Both the position numbers and the translations under genes were made by a program. Under the pieces are notes generated by a model that was not told where the DNA came from, searched no databases, and saw only the letters and a program-made list of their open reading frames with translations. This document shows, in pieces, positions 19,973 to 29,492 of a stretch of DNA of 64,000 nucleotides; the first letter of the stretch is position 1; each line of letters starts with the position of its first letter. Source of the DNA: Desulfovibrio desulfuricans DSM 642 (lineage in GTDB: Bacteria; Desulfobacterota; Desulfovibrionia; Desulfovibrionales; Desulfovibrionaceae); contig NZ_ATUZ01000015.1 in the NCBI RefSeq assembly GCF_000420465.1, positions 186,001 through 250,000 on the forward strand, written 5' to 3'.

Positions 19973-20001
19973 ATTATTGCGCAAAAAAAACTGCGAGGCA
20001 A
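19973..20001 (-). promoter_or_regulatory. Candidate sigma-70 promoter of argG
   Basis: On the minus strand TTGCCT, a 17-nt spacer containing a T8 run, then AATAAT. The predicted start lies about 25 nt upstream of the argG ATG. Boxes match 4/6 and 5/6. No Arg-box-like dyad was recognised. Confidence 0.5.
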
Positions 20002-20114
20002 GGGCTTTGTGCCCCGGCATGTCGCACGGCAGGGTAAAACCCTGTAATTCAGGCTTGGCGGGCACGCGGCTGCAGCACTGCAAGGGTGTGTATTCATTTG
20101 GCCGAAGGAAAAAC

Positions 20115-20142
20115 TTGACTTTTATACCAGCTGTGGAATAAA
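20115..20142 (+). promoter_or_regulatory. Candidate sigma-70 promoter of carB-carA
   Basis: TTGACT, a 16-nt spacer, then AATAAA, about 75 nt upstream of the carB ATG. The -35 is 5/6 and the -10 about 4/6. It sits in the AT-richest part of the argG/carB intergenic region. Confidence 0.45.
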
Positions 20143-20217
20143 AACAATCGTTTTATGCAAATCGGCGCGCCTGTGCCGCGTCATTACCTCTGATCTCAAA
20201 ATCCGCAGGAAAGTTCA

Positions 20218-23200
20218 ATGCCCAAGCGTTCGGATTTACACAAAATTCTTGTCATCGGCGCGGGCCCCATCATCATCGGCCAGGGCTGCGAGTTTGACTA
20301 CTCCGGTTCCCAGGCCGTGAAGGCCCTCAAGGAAGAAGGGTACGAGGTGGTGCTGGTCAATTCCAATCCGGCTACCATCATGACCGATCCGCATATGGCT
20401 GACGCCACCTATGTGGAACCCATCGAGCAGGAGACCCTTGCCGCAATCATCCGAAAAGAACGCCCCGATGCGCTCTTGCCCACGCTTGGCGGTCAGACGG
20501 CTTTGAACGCCGCTCTTGGGCTTGCCAAGAGCGGCGTTTTGGCGGAATGCGGCGTTGAGCTCATCGGCGCGCGCGCCGACGTGATTGAAAAGGCTGAAAG
20601 CCGCGAGCTTTTCCGCGAAGCCATGGAAAAGATCGGCCTTAAAATGCCCGCCAGCGGCATTGCCCGCACCATTGAAGAGGCCTGCCAGCTCGGCAACGTG
20701 CTGCCCTTCCCGCTGATCATCCGCCCGGCCTTTACGCTTGGCGGCACTGGCGGCGGCGTGGCCTATAATATGGAAGATCTTGAAGCCATTGCATCCAGCG
20801 GTCTTTCGGCGAGCCCCACCTCTGAAGTCATGATTGAGCAGAGCGTGCTTGGCTGGAAAGAAATCGAAATGGAAGTGATGCGTGACGCCAAGGACAACTG
20901 CGTCATCATCTGCGCCATTGAAAACTTTGATCCCATGGGTGTGCACACGGGCGACTCCATCACCGTTGCCCCGGTGCAGACCCTCTCTGACGCCGAATAC
21001 CAGAACCTGCGCGATGCCTCCATTGCCATCATGCGCGAAATCGGCGTGGAAACGGGCGGCAGTAACGTGCAGTTCGGCCTCAATCCGGCCAACGGCGAGA
21101 TTGTGGTTATCGAAATGAACCCGCGCGTGTCGCGCTCGTCCGCGCTGGCCTCCAAGGCCACGGGCTTCCCCATTGCCAAAATCGCCGCCAAGCTGGCCGT
21201 GGGCTACACCCTTGACGAACTGCGCAACGACATCACCCGCGAGACCGTGGCGAGCTTTGAGCCAGCCATCGACTACTGCGTGGTGAAAATCCCGCGCTTC
21301 ACTTTTGAAAAGTTCCCCGGCGCCAAGGACGAGCTCACCACCTCCATGAAGAGCGTGGGCGAAGCCATGAGCATTGGGCGCACCTTTAAGGAAGCCTTGC
21401 AGAAGGGCCTGCGTTCCATGGAAATCGGCGCAACGGGCCTTGGCTACAGCTTCCGCTCCGAGTTGCCCGACCGCGAAACCATTCTGGAATCCTTGCACCG
21501 CCCCAACTCCAAGCGCATTTTTTCGCTGCGGCAGGCCATTGTGGCCGGTATCAGCGAAGAAGAAATCTTTGCGGTTTCCGCCATTGATCCCTGGTTCATC
21601 CGCCAGGTGCGCGACATTGTGGAGATGGAAAAGCGCATCAGCAACTTTGGCCTCGCCAACGACATGACCACGGCCAACGCCGCTCTTGCCGACATGCTGC
21701 GCGAAGCCAAGGAATACGGCTTCTCCGACCGCCAGCTGGCGGAAATGTGGAAGACGCCAGAGGCCGACATACGCCGCATGCGCAAGGAAATGCACGTGGA
21801 GCCCACCTATTATCTGGTGGACACCTGCGCTGCGGAATTTGAGGCCTACACCCCCTATTTCTATTCCACCTACGAACGTGGCGAAGAAATCAAGGTGGAA
21901 GACCGCCGCAAGGTGCTCATTCTTGGCGGCGGCCCCAACCGCATCGGTCAGGGCATCGAGTTTGACTACTGCTGCTGCCACGCTTCCTTCGCCCTGCGCG
22001 ATGCGGGCGTGATGGCCATTATGGCGAACTCCAACCCCGAAACCGTTTCCACAGACTACGATACCTCGGACAGGCTCTATTTTGAGCCCCTGACCTTCGA
22101 GGACGTGATGAACATCGTGGAAAAGGAAAAGCCCGAGGGCGTTATTGTGCAGTTTGGCGGCCAGACCCCGCTGAACCTCGCCGTGCCGCTCATGCGCGCT
22201 GGCGTGCCCATTCTGGGCACCAGCCCGGACGCCATTGACCGCGCCGAAGACCGCGAACGCTTCCAGGCGCTCATTGAAAAGCTTGAGCTGCTCCAGCCGC
22301 CGAACGGCACGGCCATGAGCCTTGAAGACGCGCTTGAAGTGGCCGAACGCATCACCTATCCCGTGGTTGTGCGGCCAAGCTACGTGCTCGGCGGCCGCGC
22401 CATGGCCGTGGTGTATGACGCCGCCGAACTGAAGGATTACTTCCATGTCCAGGTGCCGCAAAAGCCGGAACACCCCATTCTCATCGACAAGTTCCTTGAG
22501 CATGCTGTGGAAGTGGACGTGGACGCGCTTTCGGACGGCAAGGAAGTGTACGTGGCGGGCATCATGGAACACATCGAGGAAGCTGGCATCCACTCCGGCG
22601 ACTCGGCCTGCGTGCTGCCCTCGTACTCGCTTTCTTACGACCACGTGGCCCGCATTGCGGTGCAGGCCGAGGCCCTTGCCCGCGAACTCAAGGTCGTGGG
22701 CCTGATGAACATCCAGTTTGCCATCAAGGGCGATGATATCTATATACTGGAAGTAAACCCGCGCGCCTCGCGCACCGCGCCCTTTGTGTCCAAGGCCACG
22801 GGCGTTCCCCTGCCTTACCTGGCAACCCAGGTCATGCTGGGCAAAACGCTTGAGGAACTGGATCCCTGGAGCATGCGCAAGGGCGGGTTCACCTGCGTCA
22901 AGGAAGCTGTGCTGCCTTTCCAGCGCTTCCCCGGCGTGGACGTGATTCTAGGACCCGAAATGCACTCCACCGGCGAAGTCATGGGCATGGGCTCCAACTT
23001 CGGCGAGGCCTTCCTCAAGAGCCAGCTTGGCGCTGGTCAGGTACTGCCGCAGGGGGGCAAGCTCTTCCTGTCGGTCAACGACCGCGACAAACCCTATCTG
23101 CCCGAAGTGGCGGATATGTTTGCCAAGCTTGGCTTCCACCTGCTGGCAACGCGCGGCACGGCTGCCGTGCTGCGTGAGCACGGGCTTGAAGTGGAAGAAG

Positions 23201-23460
23201 TGCTCAAGGTTTACGAAGGGCGGCCCAACATTGTGGATCTGCTCATCAATCATGAGGTGGCTCTGGTCATCAACACGGCTTCGGGCAAGCATACGGCCAG
23301 GGATTCCAAGGCCATTCGCCACGCGGCCCTGACATACAAGGTTCCTTACTGCACCACCATCGCCGCAGCGCGCGCCACGGCCACGGCCATCGGTTCGCGG
23401 CGGGCAGAGACCCATGTGGAAAGTTTGCAGGAATACTACGCGCGGGAAGCGCGGGGGTAA
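20218..23460 (+). CDS. carB: Carbamoyl-phosphate synthase, large subunit
   Basis: 1080 residues, full length. CarB makes carbamoyl phosphate from bicarbonate, ammonia and two ATP for arginine and pyrimidine synthesis. Two homologous ATP-grasp halves are evident: each has a G-G-G-P-x-[13 protein letters not shown] start (residues about 12-23 and 561-572) and an E-x-N-P-R-x-S/A-R metal-binding motif (M-N-P-R-V-S-R, V-N-P-R-A-S-R). The C-terminal MGS-like allosteric domain is present (around 940-1070). An AGGAAAG site precedes the ATG. carA follows after 3 nt, so the order carB-carA is the reverse of the enterobacterial carAB. Confidence 0.97.
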   Translation: MPKRSDLHKILVIGAGPIIIGQGCEFDYSGSQAVKALKEEGYEVVLVNSNPATIMTDPHMADATYVEPIEQETLAAIIRKERPDALLPTLGGQTALNAALGLAKSGVLAECGVELIGARADVIEKAESRELFREAMEKIGLKMPASGIARTIEEACQLGNVLPFPLIIRPAFTLGGTGGGVAYNMEDLEAIASSGLSASPTSEVMIEQSVLGWKEIEMEVMRDAKDNCVIICAIENFDPMGVHTGDSITVAPVQTLSDAEYQNLRDASIAIMREIGVETGGSNVQFGLNPANGEIVVIEMNPRVSRSSALASKATGFPIAKIAAKLAVGYTLDELRNDITRETVASFEPAIDYCVVKIPRFTFEKFPGAKDELTTSMKSVGEAMSIGRTFKEALQKGLRSMEIGATGLGYSFRSELPDRETILESLHRPNSKRIFSLRQAIVAGISEEEIFAVSAIDPWFIRQVRDIVEMEKRISNFGLANDMTTANAALADMLREAKEYGFSDRQLAEMWKTPEADIRRMRKEMHVEPTYYLVDTCAAEFEAYTPYFYSTYERGEEIKVEDRRKVLILGGGPNRIGQGIEFDYCCCHASFALRDAGVMAIMANSNPETVSTDYDTSDRLYFEPLTFEDVMNIVEKEKPEGVIVQFGGQTPLNLAVPLMRAGVPILGTSPDAIDRAEDRERFQALIEKLELLQPPNGTAMSLEDALEVAERITYPVVVRPSYVLGGRAMAVVYDAAELKDYFHVQVPQKPEHPILIDKFLEHAVEVDVDALSDGKEVYVAGIMEHIEEAGIHSGDSACVLPSYSLSYDHVARIAVQAEALARELKVVGLMNIQFAIKGDDIYILEVNPRASRTAPFVSKATGVPLPYLATQVMLGKTLEELDPWSMRKGGFTCVKEAVLPFQRFPGVDVILGPEMHSTGEVMGMGSNFGEAFLKSQLGAGQVLPQGGKLFLSVNDRDKPYLPEVADMFAKLGFHLLATRGTAAVLREHGLEVEEVLKVYEGRPNIVDLLINHEVALVINTASGKHTARDSKAIRHAALTYKVPYCTTIAAARATATAIGSRRAETHVESLQEYYAREARG

Positions 23461-23463
23461 GTT

Positions 23464-24594
23464 ATGAAAGCATTGCTGGTGCTGGAAGACGGATTCACGT
23501 TGGAAGGCAAATCCTTTACCGGAGACTTTGAAACCGGCGGTGAAGTGATTTTCACCACGGGCATGACTGGCTATCAGGAAGTGCTCACCGACCCCTCCTA
23601 CTATGGGCAGATGGTCTGCATGACCTATCCGCTGGTGGGCAACTACGGCATTTCCGAGGCTGATATGGAATCGGCCAGCGTACATTGCAGCGCCTTTCTG
23701 GTAAAGGAATGCTGCAAGCAGCCCTCCAACTGGCAGTCTGTCATGGCATTGCCCGCCTTTTTGCAGAAGTTCGATACGCCTGGCATGGAAGGGCTGGATA
23801 CCCGCGCCCTGACGCGCCACCTGCGCATCAACGGCGCTATGCGCGGCATGATTTCCACCAGGGAGCTGAATCCCGCTGCCCTCAAGGAAAAAGTGCTTGC
23901 CCAGCCCACCATGAAGGGCCGTAACCTCGTGCCCTTTGTGGCAGCGCAGGAACCCTACGCATGGTTTGACAACCAGCCGCAGAAGGTCGCTCTCGGCGCC
24001 GATGGCGCCTACGCCTGGCGCGGCACGGGCCTGCCCCTGCTGGTGTATGATTATGGCATCAAGTGGAATATCCTGCGCCGCCTGTGCGAGGCCGGTTTTG
24101 AGCCTCTGGCGGTGCCGCCGAACTTCAGCGCCGCGCAGGCCAAGGCCAGCGGAGCCAAGGGCGTGTTCCTTTCCAACGGCCCCGGCGACCCGGCGACCCT
24201 GACTGCGGAAATTGCTCTTGTGCGCGAACTTGTGGGTTCGTTCCCTGTCACGGGCATCTGCCTTGGACATCAGCTTATCGGTCACGCCCTTGGCGGCACC
24301 ACCGACAAGCTCAAGTTCGGCCACCACGGCTGCAATCACCCGGTCAAGGATCTGACCACAGGACGCATCGAGATTTCGTCGCAGAACCACGGCTTCCATG
24401 TGGTGCTGGACGGCGTGAACGATGTGGAAGCCACGCATATCAACCTGAACGACAACACGCTTGAAGGCCTGCGCCACAAGACCCTGCCTGTCATGAGCGT
24501 GCAGTACCACCCTGAAGCGGCGGCTGGCCCCCGCGACGGGCAGTACCTCTTTGGCCGCTTCCGCCAGCTTATAGGCGAGGCCGCAGGAGCGTAG
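23464..24594 (+). CDS. carA: Carbamoyl-phosphate synthase, small (glutaminase) subunit
   Basis: 376 residues. CarA releases ammonia from glutamine and channels it to CarB. The N-terminal CPSase small-chain domain is followed by a class-I glutamine amidotransferase domain with the nucleophile C266 in G-I-C-L-G-H-Q and the catalytic H349/E351 pair in Y-H-P-E-A. The start lies 3 nt after carB, so subunits are made from one mRNA. A strong terminator follows. Confidence 0.97.
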   Translation: MKALLVLEDGFTLEGKSFTGDFETGGEVIFTTGMTGYQEVLTDPSYYGQMVCMTYPLVGNYGISEADMESASVHCSAFLVKECCKQPSNWQSVMALPAFLQKFDTPGMEGLDTRALTRHLRINGAMRGMISTRELNPAALKEKVLAQPTMKGRNLVPFVAAQEPYAWFDNQPQKVALGADGAYAWRGTGLPLLVYDYGIKWNILRRLCEAGFEPLAVPPNFSAAQAKASGAKGVFLSNGPGDPATLTAEIALVRELVGSFPVTGICLGHQLIGHALGGTTDKLKFGHHGCNHPVKDLTTGRIEISSQNHGFHVVLDGVNDVEATHINLNDNTLEGLRHKTLPVMSVQYHPEAAAGPRDGQYLFGRFRQLIGEAAGA

Positions 24595-24657
24595 GGCGGA
24601 TTGCCCTGCCAGCAAGACATATAAAATACAAGGGCGCACCGTGCGCCCCCGCGAATG

Positions 24658-24693
24658 AAAACCCGGCTGTTTGCATAAGACAGCCGGGTTTTT
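24658..24693 (+). terminator. Rho-independent terminator of carB-carA
   Basis: Thirteen-base arms AAAACCCGGCTGT / ACAGCCGGGTTTT with a 9-nt loop, ending in a T-run. A second perfect hairpin (GGGCGCAC/GTGCGCCC, 24632-24648) lies just upstream. Confidence 0.9.
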
Positions 24694-24843
24694 CGTACTT
24701 GATATCTCGGTGGTGTTTTGGGTAAACTGCAAGACAAGCTAAGGGCCATGCCCCGATAATTCTTGCCGCTGGTGTATTCCGCCACGCGGCTGGCTGCCGC
24801 GCAAGCGGCATTGCAGAGGGTTCTTCAACTCAAGGAGCATATC

Positions 24844-25278
24844 GTGAAAAAGTCGGTTTTGTGTCTGGCCTTGAGCCTTGCACTTGTTCTGGCATTCGCT
24901 CCGGTTCGCGCTGCCGAAAATACGCCCGAGGCCGAAAATTCCAAGGCGAACCCTGTGGATCAGTTTACGGGTGCCGCGTGGCAAAAAACTCCCGAAGCTG
25001 AAAAGCTCGCCTTTCTTTTCGGTGTGGAAACAGCGATCACCGTTGAGTATTTTGTAAACGGAAAAATCGCGGAAAAAGCGACCAAGGAAGGCAAACGTCC
25101 GGTGTACACGCTTTCACCCTTTGAAAAGGGCTGGATGAAGGCCTTCAAGGGTGTGAACCGCGCAGAGGTCGCCAAGATGGTGGACGCGTGGTATACGGCA
25201 AATCCGCAGCAGCTTGACCGCCCCGTCATGAGCGTGATCTGGCGCGAAATCATTGAACCCCGCCTGAACGCCAAGTAA
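24844..25278 (+). CDS. Small exported protein of unknown function
   Basis: 144 residues starting at a GTG; AAGGAG 7 nt upstream decides this over an in-frame upstream ATG. A clear signal peptide (M-K-K, then a leucine/alanine core, ending V-R-A-A before E-N) predicts a mature periplasmic protein of about 120 residues. The mature part is charged and helical (E-K-L-A-F-L-F-G-V-E-T, M-V-D-A-W-Y, W-R-E-I-I-E-P-R-L) with no cysteine. No family is recognised. It sits 39 nt before a glycine-zipper lipoprotein gene, so both may be co-transcribed envelope proteins. Confidence 0.8.
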   Translation: MKKSVLCLALSLALVLAFAPVRAAENTPEAENSKANPVDQFTGAAWQKTPEAEKLAFLFGVETAITVEYFVNGKIAEKATKEGKRPVYTLSPFEKGWMKAFKGVNRAEVAKMVDAWYTANPQQLDRPVMSVIWREIIEPRLNAK

Positions 25279-25317
25279 CAGCAAAATCCGCTACGCGGTT
25301 TCTTCAGGAGAGAAAAT

Positions 25318-25557
25318 ATGAAAAACTTGTTGATAATCACGTTGCTGGCCGCCATGTTTGTCAGCGGCATCGGTTGCACCAATATGAGCAAGACCCAGCA
25401 GGGTGTTGCCAGTGGCGCGGCCCTTGGCGCGCTTGGCGGCGCAGGCGTTGCCGCCATTGCCGGTGGATCCGCTGCCTGGGGCGCTCTGGCTGGCGCGGGC
25501 GTGGGCGCCTTGGCTGGCGGCATAGTCGGGCACGAGCAGAGCAAGAAAGCCTGGTAA
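25318..25557 (+). CDS. Glycine-zipper small lipoprotein
   Basis: 79 residues. The N terminus M-K-N-L-L-I-I-T-L-L is a lipoprotein signal with C20 after G-I-G, a slightly unusual lipobox because position -3 is glycine rather than leucine. The body is almost entirely small residues in a glycine-zipper pattern (G-A-A-L-G-A-L-G-G-A-G and G-A-G-V-G-A-L-A-G-G), typical of SlyB/OsmB-like outer-membrane lipoproteins, and ends with a charged tail. AGGAGAG precedes the ATG. Function in the envelope is inferred from the class only. Confidence 0.85.
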   Translation: MKNLLIITLLAAMFVSGIGCTNMSKTQQGVASGAALGALGGAGVAAIAGGSAAWGALAGAGVGALAGGIVGHEQSKKAW

Positions 25558-25579
25558 GGGCCTGTTTGCTTAACTACCT

Positions 25580-25642
25580 TTGCGGCCCAGCGCCGCAAGA
25601 AAATGAACTCTTCAGGCGGGCTGTACCAACGGCCCGCTTTTT
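25580..25642 (+). terminator. Two hairpins, the second with a T-run, after the glycine-zipper gene
   Basis: TTGCGGC/GCCGCAA (25580-25598) is followed by GCGGGC/GCCCGC (25616-25637) and TTTTT. The second is a plausible intrinsic terminator separating the envelope genes from the ferredoxin gene that starts 20 nt later. Confidence 0.65.
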
Positions 25643-25662
25643 CATGAACAAAGGATGATGTC

Positions 25663-26478
25663 ATGACCCCAAGCCTTCACACGGTCTTTTTCAGCCCAAC
25701 TGGCAGCAGCCGCAACATTGCGCAAGAGACTGCCCGTGTTCTGGCGCAGGAATTGGCGCAGAATATGGCACTGGCGCGCGGCGATGACTGGGACTGGACG
25801 TTTCCTGAAGGGCGGGCGGCAGCCCACACGCTTGGGCCGGAGGATGTGCTGGTTTTTGCCTTTCCGGTCTACGCCGGGCGTATTCCACAAGTGCTGATGG
25901 AGCCGCTGGCAAGGTTGGCAGGGCGGCATGGCGCACGCGCAATTCTGCTTGCCGTGTATGGCAACAGGCACTATGACGATGCCCTGCTTGAAGCGGTTGA
26001 TCTGTTTGTAGCCAACGGTTTTTCCGTTCCTGCGGCAGGGGCCTTTGTGGCAGAGCACAGCATGACGGCAAAGGTCGGGGCAGGCAGGCCTGATGCGGAA
26101 GATATGGCCGCTATTGCGGATTTTGCCCGCAACGCAGCCAGCGTCATCTCCTGTGGAAAAAGCGCAACTGTGGCTGTGCCCGGCAACCGGCCTTACAAGG
26201 CACTGCCGCCAGCGGCGGATATTCGGCCTCAAACCTTTGATTCATGTACGCAGTGCGGCTTGTGCGCCAGCGTGTGCCCGGTGCGCGTGATTGCTGCCGA
26301 CAATGCGGCACAAGTGGCGCACGGCTGTTTGCGCTGTTGCGCCTGCGTAAAAACCTGCCCGGAACAGGCAAAGTATTTTAACAATCCGCAGGTGGATAAA
26401 ATTGTTGCCATGCTTGAAAGCAACTGCCGTGAACGGCGTGAGCCAGAGGTGTTTTTTGCTGCAGCGGGCAAAATGTAA
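25663..26478 (+). CDS. EFR1-type flavodoxin/ferredoxin fusion protein
   Basis: 271 residues. The N-terminal part (1-160) is flavodoxin-like with the FMN phosphate loop S-P-T-G-S-S-R-N (11-18) and F-P-V-Y-A-G-R. The C-terminal part is a bacterial 2[4Fe-4S] ferredoxin: C195, C198, C201, C205 and C222, C225, C228, C232, plus an extra C226. Such EFR1 proteins are common in strict anaerobes and are thought to shuttle electrons between flavin and iron-sulfur centres; the physiological partner is not evident here. AAAGGATG precedes the ATG. Confidence 0.9.
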   Translation: MTPSLHTVFFSPTGSSRNIAQETARVLAQELAQNMALARGDDWDWTFPEGRAAAHTLGPEDVLVFAFPVYAGRIPQVLMEPLARLAGRHGARAILLAVYGNRHYDDALLEAVDLFVANGFSVPAAGAFVAEHSMTAKVGAGRPDAEDMAAIADFARNAASVISCGKSATVAVPGNRPYKALPPAADIRPQTFDSCTQCGLCASVCPVRVIAADNAAQVAHGCLRCCACVKTCPEQAKYFNNPQVDKIVAMLESNCRERREPEVFFAAAGKM

Positions 26479-26535
26479 GCAGGCCAGCCGAGCCGGGCAG
26501 GGTAATTGGCCGCCGCGCAAGCGGGCCTGACTCAC

Positions 26536-26580
26536 ATAAAAAGCCGGTTCAGAACCATGCGTTCTGAACCGGCTTTTTAT
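26536..26580. terminator. Bidirectional terminator, 20-bp perfect stem
   Basis: Twenty-base arms, ATAAAAAGCCGG..., pair exactly with their complement around a CATGC loop, with A-run and T-run ends on opposite sides. It lies between the convergent ferredoxin gene (+) and the HD-GYP gene (-). Confidence 0.92.
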
Positions 26581-26675
26581 GTATCTGCTGGCAGCAGGAC
26601 AAACTCCCTTAGGGCATTGGACTTGCGACCGAATGAATTTTTCTTGTTCTCTTGCTGGCCTGCGCCTGGATTTGT

Positions 26676-27725
26676 CTATTCCGGCTGCGGCGTATCCATC
26701 ACTGAGTCCATGTCGACCATTTGCCCGATGGTTCCTGCGGCAAAACCTCCGAACAGCGCGTTGGCCATTTCCTGATCATAGCGCGGGTCGTTGGCCAGTT
26801 CCTTGGCAGACTGCACAACATCCTTGGCCTTTCTGAAAGGCCGGTCGCAAATCATGGCGGCAAAAGAGTCGGCCACCGCTGCAAGGCGTCCTACCCTGGT
26901 GGTCTGGTTGCCCTTGGTGTGCTGAGGGTAGCCTGAACCGTCAAGCCGCTCGTGGTGCTCAAAGCAGGCGCGCAGCAGTTCGTCAAAAGATACTTCCATC
27001 TTTTGCATCAACCGAACGCCCACAATGGGATGGAGAATGATTTTTTCCCTTTCTTCCTGCTTCAGAGGGCCAGCCTTGCTGAGCAGGAAAGGGGGAACCT
27101 TGCACATGCCCACATCGTGCAGCAGCATGGCAACTGCAATGCGATCCATGTCTTTGCGGCGGTATTCACCAGAGCCCTGCAACCATATCCACAGGCCCAC
27201 AATCATGCTGTTGATGGAATGCCGTGCAAGATTGTTTTTGCGAAACAGGCGGCGCATGAATGTGTTGATGTGGTGTTTGTCGCTCCACAGGTACTCAGTA
27301 ACAACCATAACGTCGCGGTACAGCGGTTCAAAGAGCGCCTTGACGGGCTGCTCAAAAAAGTCGCTGCAACGCATCAGCAGGGCGCGGATGCAGATATCTG
27401 CGATTTCCGCTTCCTTGAGGTTGTTGTCCTGCAGCACAAGGTCAAGCTGCTTGACAATGTGGCGCGAGTAAATGGGGTGGTCGGAGCGGGAAACAAAAAG
27501 GTCGCCCTCAGCGCACAACTGCGCCACTTCGTCCACCTGTTCGCTGCTCAGGCGGCTCCCCTTGACGCAGTAGGGAGCGAGTACAGCGATATCTTCGCGA
27601 AACCTGAACAGATCTACCGGAGGCCGGAACTTGGGAAAGCTCGACAGGATTTCGCCGCTGATCTGATAATATTCCTCGTTGATGTTCATGGGAACATCAA
27701 GAACTTTCCTTTGCTCTGCGGCCAT
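26676..27725 (-). CDS. HD-GYP domain protein (probable cyclic-di-GMP phosphodiesterase)
   Basis: 349 residues, soluble. The C-terminal HD-GYP domain has the metal-binding H-D (203-204, L-L-H-D-V-G-M), H232 in H-P-I-V-G, and H-H-E-R-L-D-G-S-G-Y-P (257-267), the signature that separates HD-GYP enzymes from generic HD hydrolases. The first 170 residues are a helical region without a recognised sensor domain. Such enzymes degrade cyclic-di-GMP and affect motility and biofilm. It starts 3 nt after pyk with a GGAAG site inside the pyk 3-prime end, so it is co-transcribed with pyk. An alternative ATG 12 codons in lacks a close ribosome site. Confidence 0.88.
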   Translation of the reverse strand: MAAEQRKVLDVPMNINEEYYQISGEILSSFPKFRPPVDLFRFREDIAVLAPYCVKGSRLSSEQVDEVAQLCAEGDLFVSRSDHPIYSRHIVKQLDLVLQDNNLKEAEIADICIRALLMRCSDFFEQPVKALFEPLYRDVMVVTEYLWSDKHHINTFMRRLFRKNNLARHSINSMIVGLWIWLQGSGEYRRKDMDRIAVAMLLHDVGMCKVPPFLLSKAGPLKQEEREKIILHPIVGVRLMQKMEVSFDELLRACFEHHERLDGSGYPQHTKGNQTTRVGRLAAVADSFAAMICDRPFRKAKDVVQSAKELANDPRYDQEMANALFGGFAAGTIGQMVDMDSVMDTPQPE

Positions 27726-27728
27726 GAG

Positions 27729-29147
27729 CTACTTCCAGTAAATTTTGACAAGGTTTGTGCCACGGGGCGTGGCGGAAGACCCCTTGACCTGACCGGCAGT
27801 AATAACCGCGCAGTCGTCAGGTTCAAAATCCGGGCTGTCATGGATAAAGCTCTCGGCCCGGATAAGGTGGCTTGGTTCTTCCTGCGGATTTTCCACAAAA
27901 ACAGGCCTCACGCCCCAAACAAAGTTGAGCGCCTTGATGGAAACCGGGTCAGGCGTAAGCGCATAGATGCTTTGCGGGGGGCGGCGGGCAGAGACCTGCC
28001 GGGCCGAGCTGCCCGAAAGACTGTGCGACACAATGGCCTTGGCCGAAGCCTTGTCTGCCAGCAGGCAGGCGGAGTAGGCCAGAAATTCCGGTATGCCCTT
28101 GTCGCTGTCCGGCTCTTCAAGCTTGCGGTTGAGCAGCAGCAGGCGTTCGGCTTCGTCCGTGATGCGGCGCATGTAGCGCACGGTTTCAACGGGGAAGTTG
28201 CCCATGGCGGTTTCTTCCGAAAGCATCACGCAGTCCGCACCGTCAAGCACGGCATTGGCCACGTCTGTGGTTTCCGCGCGGGTAGGGGCAGGGCTGTTGA
28301 CCATGGAGAGCAGCATCTGCGTGGCAACAATAACCGGCTTGGAGGCCTTGTTGCAGGCGCTGATGATATGCTTTTGCAGGGCGGGCAGATGGGGCAGGGG
28401 GCATTCCACGCCAAGGTCGCCGCGCGCCACCATGACCACGTCTGTCTCATGCAGAATCTCGGCAAGGTTGTCCACGGCGCTCTGCCGTTCAAGCTTGACG
28501 ACCACAGGCAGGCTTTTGCCGGCAGCGGCGATAAGCTCCTTGGCTTCGCGCACATCGTCAGCAGTCTGCACGTAGGAGATTGCCACTGCGTCCACGCCAA
28601 GTTTGAGGCCGTCCGCAAGGTCTTTTTTGTCTTTTTCCGTCAGGGCGCGCACCTTGGTGGCCTTGCCGGGCAGGGCCAGACCCTTGCGCGAGGTGACGAT
28701 GCCCGAGTTGTCCGCCTTGAGCAGCACAAGGCCGTCCGCGCGGCACTCCGTAACCACGAACTGAAGCCCGCCGTCAGCCAGCACCATGCGGTCGCCGGAC
28801 TCGAGGCTTTCGAGGATCACATCGTGGTCAAAGGGCAGATAGGGGAAATCGTCCACATGGCGGTCACTGGGGCCGAGCAGCAGCTCCATGCCCTTGGTGA
28901 CGGTTATGCTGGTTTCGGGCAGCACGCCAAGGCGGATTTTGGGGCCGGAAAGATCCTGCATGATGGTGATGGGGCGCCCGATGGCGGCTTCCACCTCACG
29001 GATGCTCTGGATAATGGCAACAAAGTCCGCCGCGCCGCCATGCGAAAAATTGAGTCGAAATACACTGACTCCGGCCTCGGCCAGTTCGTGCAGTTTTTCT
29101 TTGCTGTTGGAAGCGGGACCGATAGTAGCGACAATTTTCGTTCTCAT
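27729..29147 (-). CDS. pyk: Pyruvate kinase
   Basis: 472 residues. Converts phosphoenolpyruvate and ADP to pyruvate and ATP in glycolysis. Diagnostic segments: M-R-T-K-I-V-A-T-I-G-P-A-S at the N terminus, F-R-L-N-F-S-H-G, the active-site V-K-L-E-R-Q-S-A-V-D, M-V-A-R-G-D-L-G-V-E, and P-V-I-V-A-T-Q-M-L for the barrel; the C-terminal allosteric domain is present. First gene of a two-gene unit with the HD-GYP protein, divergent from the mraZ division cluster. Confidence 0.96.
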   Translation of the reverse strand: MRTKIVATIGPASNSKEKLHELAEAGVSVFRLNFSHGGAADFVAIIQSIREVEAAIGRPITIMQDLSGPKIRLGVLPETSITVTKGMELLLGPSDRHVDDFPYLPFDHDVILESLESGDRMVLADGGLQFVVTECRADGLVLLKADNSGIVTSRKGLALPGKATKVRALTEKDKKDLADGLKLGVDAVAISYVQTADDVREAKELIAAAGKSLPVVVKLERQSAVDNLAEILHETDVVMVARGDLGVECPLPHLPALQKHIISACNKASKPVIVATQMLLSMVNSPAPTRAETTDVANAVLDGADCVMLSEETAMGNFPVETVRYMRRITDEAERLLLLNRKLEEPDSDKGIPEFLAYSACLLADKASAKAIVSHSLSGSSARQVSARRPPQSIYALTPDPVSIKALNFVWGVRPVFVENPQEEPSHLIRAESFIHDSPDFEPDDCAVITAGQVKGSSATPRGTNLVKIYWK

Positions 29148-29221
29148 ATCTGTTCCTTATGGCTGAAACCGGTGGCGCAAGGGCGCAAAAGTACAAAATT
29201 TACAGTTCCGGCTTGATCCAA

Positions 29222-29250
29222 ATAGTCTTGGTTTTCCCGCATATTGTCAA
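29222..29250 (-). promoter_or_regulatory. Candidate promoter of pyk
   Basis: On the minus strand a perfect TTGACA is followed after 17 nt by GACTAT, about 75 nt upstream of the pyk start. The -10 is poor (3/6). Confidence 0.4.
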
Positions 29251-29463
29251 GGCATTCAGCGCAAAAGCGTTGAAACCGCGCGCATGCTGTCCGCCTGATG
29301 TTTTTTTGCTTCTGGCGGCAATGGTGGGCGCTATTTTTTGCCGCGCATCCCCCTGAGGGGTGGGCCGTGGTAAATTGCCACTTTTTACCACCGCAAAAAT
29401 GGACGGAAACTGGAGGGCTTATCGCCAGATAATTCGCAGATAAAGCCAATTTTGCGGCATTAC

Positions 29464-29492
29464 TTGACACGGGGTGGGGCATGGGGCATAAG
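29464..29492 (+). promoter_or_regulatory. Promoter of the mraZ-ftsZ cluster
   Basis: Consensus TTGACA, exactly 17 nt, then CATAAG (4/6). It places the transcript start near 29499, so the in-frame ATG at 29481 (inside the spacer) cannot be the mraZ start. The -10 overlaps the first MraZ-type repeat. Confidence 0.65.

Noticed and set aside
20236..22644. 802-residue open frame antisense to carB
   Set aside because: Shadow of carB; composition dominated by His, Gly, Val and no recognisable motif.
26952..29216. 754-residue open frame antisense to pyk and the HD-GYP gene
   Set aside because: Spans two genes and their junction on the opposite strand; no plausible domain.
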